Source: Halostagnicola sp. A-GB9-2 (lineage in GTDB: Archaea > Halobacteriota > Halobacteria > Halobacteriales > Natrialbaceae). From it: a DNA stretch of 64,000 bases. The notes beneath the pieces were generated by a model. That model was not told where the DNA came from and made no database searches. It saw only the letters and a program-made list of their open reading frames with translations. Positions 59,740-64,000 of the stretch are shown here, in pieces (the stretch's first letter is position 1; each line of letters starts with the position of its first letter). The stretch covers positions 998,925 through 1,062,924 of the forward strand of contig NZ_JASJOC010000001.1 in NCBI RefSeq assembly GCF_030068615.1. The letters are read 5' to 3'. A program made the position numbers and the translations under genes.

Positions 59740-59849
59740 ACATAGTGAAAGGCGCGCGTTCGGCATAACCCGGCGGCGGCTATGTACCTGTCATACACAG
59801 CCGCTGTCGACTCGTACTCGCGTACGTCTCCGTCAGAGGGGCACAACTC

Positions 59850-60439
59850 ATGCTGTTTCATCTGTATCCGTTCGTCTGGCTCAATTCGGTGTCTGGGCCG
59901 TCTGGAAGACGGATCCTGTCCCGACATCACGACTGCACGGACTCGTTGCCGGTGCAATTGCCACGGGATATTTTCTCGTCCTCGGGTATTTCGGCGGGTT
60001 ATTCGCTGAAGGGCACGCGTATCACGATCACCACGCACACTCAGAACACGCCGCCGATTTCGTATATGGGTTCGAGATCGCAACGGTCGTTCCACCTGGC
60101 TACGGACCAGCGATTTTCTACAGTCATCCACAACTCAACGTTGCTCTCTCGCCGTACATGCTGATTGGCTATCTCGCTTTGGCAGATCTCCTGTATAGTA
60201 CGCTCCTCGATGTAGCGAGTGCGGCTGCACCCGGAACTCTTGGGCTATTCACCTCAATCGGCTGTAGCTGGCCGCTTCTCGCCGCTGTTACGACGGGTTC
60301 TGCCGGAGCGACGAGTGCAGTTGCCTCTGCAGTGTACGCCAATTCATACGCCCTCTCGACTGTTGCGTTCGTCGGGACAGTGTTGCTTCTCTACTGGCGA
60401 CTATTTCATACGCACTGTCAACGTACAATCGATGTGTAG
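59850..60439 (+). pseudogene. Membrane protein with an apparent frameshift near the start
   Basis: The downstream frame encodes about 180 residues with several helices (HGLVAGAIATGYFLVLGYFG; LNVALSPYMLIGYLALADLL; FTSIGCSWPLLAAVTTG), but has no ATG or GTG before SRLHGLVAG. A good N-terminus, MLFHLYPFVWLNS from the ATG at 59850, is in another frame and would join near 59890. So a single-base shift probably breaks the gene, or an unusual start is used. It has a His-rich loop AYHDHHAHSEHAADF and loosely resembles the membrane protein at 58034-58642. Confidence 0.55.
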
Positions 60440-60480
60440 AAAATTTGGAAAACTGACGATACTAAACGAGAGTGACACCA

Positions 60481-60756
60481 ATGACTGACATACTACGCGT
60501 CGGACGAAAAGATCTGACCGCTACGGAGATCCTTGATGCAGTCGATCTTGGAAATCGAGTTGTGATCGAAATCGAATTTCTTGGGGCTACCATGCGAATG
60601 GCCATCCGTAAGCGAGACGGGACGTATTACTGCGATACGCCGGTTAAACTCCTCACGTACGACACCGAAGAGGATATGCGAACGTGCCTCGAACGGTACA
60701 AGCTCGCTAAGGCCGCCGATGAAACGGACGAAATCGAGGTGTCACAGGACGAATGA
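60481..60756 (+). CDS. Small conserved haloarchaeal protein
   Basis: This 91-residue alpha/beta protein (MTDILRVGRKDLTATEILDA; RVVIEIEFLGATMRMAIRKR; a final charged helix) has no recognised family. The ATG at 60481 is preferred over the in-frame start at 60472. Its stop overlaps the ATG of the next, regulator-type gene (ATGA), so the two form a coupled pair, and a regulatory or accessory role is possible. Confidence 0.65.
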   Translation: MTDILRVGRKDLTATEILDAVDLGNRVVIEIEFLGATMRMAIRKRDGTYYCDTPVKLLTYDTEEDMRTCLERYKLAKAADETDEIEVSQDE

Positions 60757-61124
60757 CACGTCGAGAGCCGGATATGGAGGATTTGATGCGTATCGACGAT
60801 CCGGAGTTCGATCAGGTTTTGGAGTGCGTGTTCGGTATTCACGCCCACGAACGCCGCACGTACTTCGCGCTGCTCGAGGCGCCGGGAAGTACGGTCTCTG
60901 AGCTCGCGGACGATCTCGAGCGTGACCGGAGCAGTGTGAACCGATCGCTGTCGACGCTCGACGAGAAGAACCTGATCGAACGCGACCGGAAAATTCTGGG
61001 TGGGGGAGGATACGTGTATCAGTATTTCCCGACGCCGATCCCGGAAGCGAAAGAGCTGATGCATTCAGCTGTCGACCGGTGGGCAGCCGACGTTCACGAT
61101 CAGATCGATTCGTTCGACTCGTGA
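60753..61124 (+). CDS. Winged-helix regulator, TrmB-like
   Basis: This 123-residue protein has a helix-turn-helix region HERRTYFALLEAPGSTVSEL then ADDLERDRSSVNRSLSTLDE and a wing IERDRKILGGGGYVYQYF, as in TrmB/MarR-like archaeal regulators. The N-terminal linker is acidic, and the C-terminal helix EAKELMHSAVDRWAADVHDQ probably dimerises. Coupled to the small gene upstream by a four-base overlap. Target unknown. Confidence 0.78.
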   Translation: MTRREPDMEDLMRIDDPEFDQVLECVFGIHAHERRTYFALLEAPGSTVSELADDLERDRSSVNRSLSTLDEKNLIERDRKILGGGGYVYQYFPTPIPEAKELMHSAVDRWAADVHDQIDSFDS

Positions 61125-61173
61125 GTCTCAACGTTTCTGGCATCCCGTGAGAGGCACTAGAGTGAGATCTCAT

Positions 61174-61386
61174 CTAATTTTCAATCGGTGCTGCATGCAC
61201 CTGTTTTCCATCTTCGGTAAGCGAATAGACTGATTGGCGTGCATCCCGAATCGAAATTCGCCCCTCGACCAGCCCAGCTTCTTTTAATCGTGTTAGCGCA
61301 AATCGAACTGTTCGTTTGGGAAGCATCGTTTCCTCGGCGAGTTCTTGTTGGGTGAGTGCTGTATTGTACTTGAGGACCTTGTACAC
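61174..61386 (-). CDS. Winged-helix (MarR-like) regulator, possibly truncated at its start by an IS remnant
   Basis: This small DNA-binding protein of at least 70 residues reads VLKYNTALTQQELAEETMLP and KRTVRFALTRLKEAGLVEGR, a winged helix. The open frame continues upstream as LPPSAKLVYKVLKYN, which is how homologs begin, but then runs into the palindromic end of the TnpB remnant, and no good start codon is present; the GTG at 61386 is the only in-frame candidate nearby. Insertion of the IS element probably replaced the original start. Confidence 0.65.
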   Translation of the reverse strand: MYKVLKYNTALTQQELAEETMLPKRTVRFALTRLKEAGLVEGRISIRDARQSVYSLTEDGKQVHAAPIEN

Positions 61387-61479
61387 GAGCTTGGCACTTG
61401 GAGGTAATTGACCTCCTCCGCGTTCACGCGGAGGAATCCCGCCACGGGGTTTCAGGCCGGGCGAAGCGGCCTGTTGGTT
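61384..61479 (-). ncRNA. Right end and putative guide RNA (omega/reRNA) of a decayed TnpB element
   Basis: Downstream of the tnpB stop lie two strong hairpins, with arms GGAGGT (61400-61405) and ACCTCC (61412-61417), and CCTCCGCG paired with CGCGGAGG around loop TTCA (about 61414-61433). A third, weaker GCCGGGCGAAGCGGCC hairpin lies near 61456-61471. In IS200/IS605 elements this region is transcribed as the scaffold of the TnpB guide RNA; comparable transcripts are known from haloarchaeal IS1341-type genes. Whether it is still expressed is unknown. Confidence 0.5.
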
Positions 61480-61760
61480 TCAAGACGCATACGTTCCAGG
61501 CGTCACCTGCTGGTTTTCAGCATCGGCTTGGCTGTCTTGTGGCCCGGTCAAAGAGGCCCCATCCGTAGCCGAGTCATCGTCACCGGCCTTCTGCCGGGGA
61601 GTCCGATCGCTTTGGCGGTGACTCTCTCCACTACGGTAGCGGTCTGCAATGTTTATCGCCCCGTTTACGTCGGCTTGGTACTCACCGATCCAACAGCCGT
61701 CGTTCGAGCATCTGCGAGCAATTTCAGCCATTGACCAGCCGAAATTCGCTTCGACTCACT
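61480..61760 (-). pseudogene. TnpB (IS200/IS605, IS1341 type) C-terminal fragment
   Basis: About 90 residues remain of a protein normally around 400. The fragment holds the last RuvC motif and part of the zinc ribbon: ARRCSNDGCWIGEYQADVNG then AINIADRY, and the family's typical end TPGTYAS. An in-frame TGA lies just upstream. TnpB is an RNA-guided DNA nuclease; this copy has lost RuvC-I and -II and cannot cut. Its 3' structured end is intact downstream. Confidence 0.82.
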
Positions 61761-61833
61761 TTTCAGTCTTAACTAAATACGACCCCCTGTTATCGACCAC
61801 AGAGCTATCCGGCTGGAGAGCCAAAATCCGAGG

Positions 61834-62433
61834 ATGGCAGACGATAAGCGCGGCCGAGACAAGCAAGCACACGACGCTGAAAGACGCCAGCAAAAGCGTG
61901 AGATTGCCACAGAACTGGAGCGCGGGGACGAAATAGAGCCACCGGTGGAAGCGGAGGAACTTGCCAGTTTCGAGGCGGAACTCGAAGAGCTGACCTTCCC
62001 GGCCACGGGGACCGAGGTCGTCGCGACGATCGGCGATCGTGAGATCGAATCGGTCGAGGGGAGCTACAGTATCGAGGAACTAGTACCGGAGACAGACGAG
62101 GAGACGTTCGACTCTTCGGCTGCCGTCCGAGTGCAGGTACAGCGGCCAACAGTTGCCGAAGCCATGAAACGGGTCGTGGAAGCCAGCAAGACGCTTCGGA
62201 ATACGGATTTCAGTTGGTCACAGCGCAAGGCGTACGAGAAGACCTTCCAGGAACTCAAAGCGATCGATGCCGATGACGATGATGAAGGAATCCAGGCCAT
62301 CAGCGACTGGATCATCGAGCGAATTCGCGACAAAGAAACGCTCCCGACGTCCCGGGCGGTACGCCGAGAAGCGGCGAAGTTCTGTCGGACGAACGGATAT
62401 CAGGTCCGAAACGACGAGTGGCTCGGGATATAA
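61834..62433 (+). CDS. DUF5789 family protein, long form
   Basis: This 199-residue acidic protein starts MADDKRGRDKQAHDAERRQQ, a charged helix. Its DUF5789-like segment LTFPATGTEVVATIGDREIE to TFDSSAAVRVQVQRPTV is followed by a helical C-terminal domain ending KFCRTNGYQVRNDEWLGI. Residue pattern (F/Y)PA, GD-E, E-L-P, F-SS matches the 114-residue protein at 10028-10372. Restricted to haloarchaea; function unknown. Monocistronic. Confidence 0.72.
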   Translation: MADDKRGRDKQAHDAERRQQKREIATELERGDEIEPPVEAEELASFEAELEELTFPATGTEVVATIGDREIESVEGSYSIEELVPETDEETFDSSAAVRVQVQRPTVAEAMKRVVEASKTLRNTDFSWSQRKAYEKTFQELKAIDADDDDEGIQAISDWIIERIRDKETLPTSRAVRREAAKFCRTNGYQVRNDEWLGI

Positions 62434-62566
62434 ACCGACGACCACAGGCAATCGTTGCAATGACTGCTGTCACGCCCCAAGCTGACCGATACGCGCCCTC
62501 GATCCAGTAACGGGGTTTCTCTTGCGAGAGGCGTCTCATTCCGTCTCGGTTGGAACTGCTATGGGC

Positions 62567-62572
62567 TTTATT
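62567..62572 (+). promoter_or_regulatory. TATA box for the gene at 62596
   Basis: TTTATT is centred 27 bases upstream of the ATG. A perfect 8-bp dyad (62577-62584 and 62589-62596) lies between it and the start. Confidence 0.5.
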
Positions 62573-62576
62573 GTGT

Positions 62577-62596
62577 TACCAGTGAAACCACTGGTA
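62577..62596 (+). promoter_or_regulatory. Perfect inverted repeat at the start codon
   Basis: TACCAGTG-AAAC-CACTGGTA ends on the A of the ATG at 62596, immediately downstream of a TATA box. Its position suits an operator that would block the transcription start. Confidence 0.5.
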
Positions 62597-63069
62597 TGGC
62601 GCCCGATATAGAGGTCCCGGAACCACCAGACCTCTCGAACCGAGGAATGCCGCGCGAGTTCGAGTGGCAAGAAGAGACGCTCGGATCAGAGGACTTCTAC
62701 CGCGAGGACATCGAAGACCTGCTTCAGGAAGGTGCCTGGAAGGAGGGATTCAACGAGTGGACCGAGTATACGAGTCTCGATGAAGAGCACGTTCGAATTG
62801 TCAGCGACCTCGGCCTATTCCAAGCGTTCGACTTCTACTGGGACCCAACCGAAGACCGCCTTCGCTTCGACGCCCCAATGATTTCGGACGACTGGCGGGA
62901 GCGAAACACGACCGAGTCGCTCGATTCGAGCACGGTTTCAATGATTGACGGTGAGTTAGACGATCTCGGCCGAGCGGTACACGAGGTACTTGAGAACTAC
63001 CTCGAACGGAACGACGAAGTGTCTGATTATGGTTGGGGTGAGGAAACGTACGGTAAACGCGAGGAGTGA
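62596..63069 (+). CDS. Haloarchaeal hypothetical protein
   Basis: This 157-residue, highly acidic protein has several aromatic-rich stretches (PREFEWQEETLGSEDFYRED; DLGLFQAFDFYWDPTEDRLR) and a helical end GRAVHEVLENYLERNDEVSD. Cytosolic, no membrane or Cys motifs. I do not recognise the family. The TATA box and dyad directly upstream show that it is probably a regulated single gene. Confidence 0.62.
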   Translation: MAPDIEVPEPPDLSNRGMPREFEWQEETLGSEDFYREDIEDLLQEGAWKEGFNEWTEYTSLDEEHVRIVSDLGLFQAFDFYWDPTEDRLRFDAPMISDDWRERNTTESLDSSTVSMIDGELDDLGRAVHEVLENYLERNDEVSDYGWGEETYGKREE

Positions 63070-63887
63070 TTCCAGTCACTACAGCCTGCTCGACGGCGTC
63101 CGAGATGCAGATTTCTCTGTAGTGAGCAGACTCGAGCTGAAGAACTCGCGAACAAATTCCTCGCAACAGGCTAAAACTGACAGAGAGTGTATCATATCCG
63201 ACATAGTAGTGACTGAATCGGCAGGGATATTTATTCGAGTTCATATAATATACAGATTATGTAATAGAAAATATGTCTTTGGAGTTGAAAGGGAATGGCG
63301 ATAATGACGCTACTATCTGAGAGAATACGACTCGTTTACGAAATGTGAACGCCACGGTCAGGAAGACCAGTACGCTGGGAGGATCTACAGAGTATCGCAC
63401 TGACCGGCTAACGCGGGGAAGTACTGATTGAAGATCTGAAGTAGATGATAAAGTTGTCGTCGAAATCAGTGACGAGAAATCCGATGGAACGCTCGTCCAC
63501 AAAATAGTTGTTAGAGTGGTTCTGCTCCGCCGAGAGAGGAAGTTCCACGATATGGATCAAATTCGAGAAGCGTTCGTAGAGAAGAGAGACGGACAAATAC
63601 AACTTGTAGAAAATGGGGCCGTAGTCGTACGAATCCGGTATTGAGTGATCAGTTCGAGTCAGTTCAGGTTTCCTCGGTCGCGAGTGCTTCAGATTTTGTT
63701 ACGTTGCTGATCCTGGAATCGGTTTGAAAACGTTCTATCTACTGACCCCAGACCACAAACATATCTATATAAATAATAGTATTTTATAATGTCAGGAGTG
63801 CGATTTGACTGGGCTTGATTCCAGTTGCCATAATAGCCAAAAGAACGACATCTCACCTACTATAGAAAATTCACCTCCGGGCATTAT
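63070..63887. other. A+T-rich terminal region with coding remnants
   Basis: About 820 bases with no intact gene. It contains a protein-like remnant (63432-63644) and a run of A+T-rich DNA around 63740-63800. A palindrome-poor TCACCTACTATAGAAAATTC stretch at 63852-63871 may be the terminal repeat of the transposon at the edge. Confidence 0.5.
63432..63644 (+). pseudogene. Coding remnant of unrecognised family
   Basis: A 70-codon frame between TGA codons, without a start codon, reads as protein: VVVEISDEKSDGTLVHKIVV, then KFHDMDQIREAFVEKRDGQI. Other frames are broken. Family not recognised; the low G+C neighbourhood and adjacent transposase suggest accessory DNA. Confidence 0.4.
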
Positions 63888-64000
63888 CTAGTTTAGCACC
63901 TCGTCAGCTGGCGTTCGTCCGTCGAGCGATTGATGCGGTCTTTGATGGTTATAGTAATGCACGAATTATTCAATTCATTTGCGTGCGCTCGCCCGACTTC
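63888..64000 (-). pseudogene. Transposase C-terminal end (rve/DDE type), frameshifted, at window edge
   Basis: The minus strand encodes FVHYYNHQRPHQSLDGRTPA then DEVLN and a stop at 63888. The pattern YYNHxRPHQSLDGxTPAE is the end of DDE/integrase-core transposases (IS3, IS481 or related). Upstream the matching sequence (VGRAHANELN) is in another frame, so a single-base shift is present near 63969. The gene continues outside the window. Confidence 0.7.

Overview
The window comes from a haloarchaeon, most likely of the Natrialbaceae (Natrialba/Natrinema/Haloterrigena type). The proteins are strongly acidic, the DNA is G+C rich with very frequent CTCGAG, and several genes have a haloarchaeal TATA box centred about 27 bases upstream of an ATG, as expected for leaderless transcripts. 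Haloarchaea-only families recur (DUF7344, DUF5789, DUF5790, DUF7283-7286), and a tRNA-Met(CAU) carries an intron. No rRNA and no CRISPR array were seen.

Layout. 1-5 kb: the end of a sugar-type ABC binding protein plus a small membrane protein, convergent with an ABC operon (ATPase and two permeases); the gap between them holds a run of short stem-loops. 5-7.2 kb: tRNA-Phe(GAA) and tRNA-Val(UAC), each followed by a copy of its own 3' end, with a DUF7344 regulator and coding debris between them. 7.3-17.4 kb: ordinary core genes: DUF192 protein, ABC exporter, DUF5789 and DUF5790 proteins, creatininase-family enzyme, MptD-type aldolase, Azf-type glucose-6-phosphate dehydrogenase, DUF309 protein, M29 aminopeptidase, YhhQ transporter, cold-shock protein. 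17.6-31.6 kb: a PQQ-propeller lipoprotein, then a divergent locus built around a TadA/VirB11-like ATPase, a TadC-like membrane protein, a HerA-like ATPase and a string of pilin-like membrane-anchored proteins, ending in a PGF-CTERM-like surface protein. This looks like a type IV pilus or secretion machine with unstudied components.

31.7-48.1 kb: an intron-containing tRNA-Met, followed by about 16 kb that ends in a tyrosine recombinase. A 13-base copy of the tRNA acceptor end lies just beyond the recombinase, so this is read as an integrated element. Its cargo is ion, metal and membrane genes: TSUP exporter, CPA2 antiporter, K+ channel with RCK domains, CopB-type P-ATPase, Met/His-rich DUF305 protein, VIT1/CCC1 transporter, CPBP protease and several small membrane proteins.

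48.1-64 kb: a broken chemotaxis-transducer gene, dehalogenase-like HAD and alpha/beta hydrolases, thioredoxin-reductase-like and CoA-disulfide-reductase-like flavoproteins, a GH15 glucoamylase, an HxlR regulator with glutaredoxin, and a DUF3179 lipoprotein between two similar membrane proteins. It ends with small regulators, a decayed IS200/IS605 TnpB with its 3' structured end, and a transposase remnant at the edge. Decay is frequent here: a 70-bp tandem duplication frameshifts the alpha/beta hydrolase, a +1 frameshift breaks a DUF7563 zinc ribbon, and a sugar dehydrogenase lacks its N-terminal half.

Most promising observations: (1) three tRNA genes followed by a hairpin and a duplicated tRNA 3' end, two of them sharing an almost identical hairpin module; (2) the tRNA-Met integrated metal/ion element; (3) the pilin-rich Tad-like locus; (4) the stem-loop array at 1.3-1.6 kb; (5) the fresh 70-bp duplication in a hydrolase gene.
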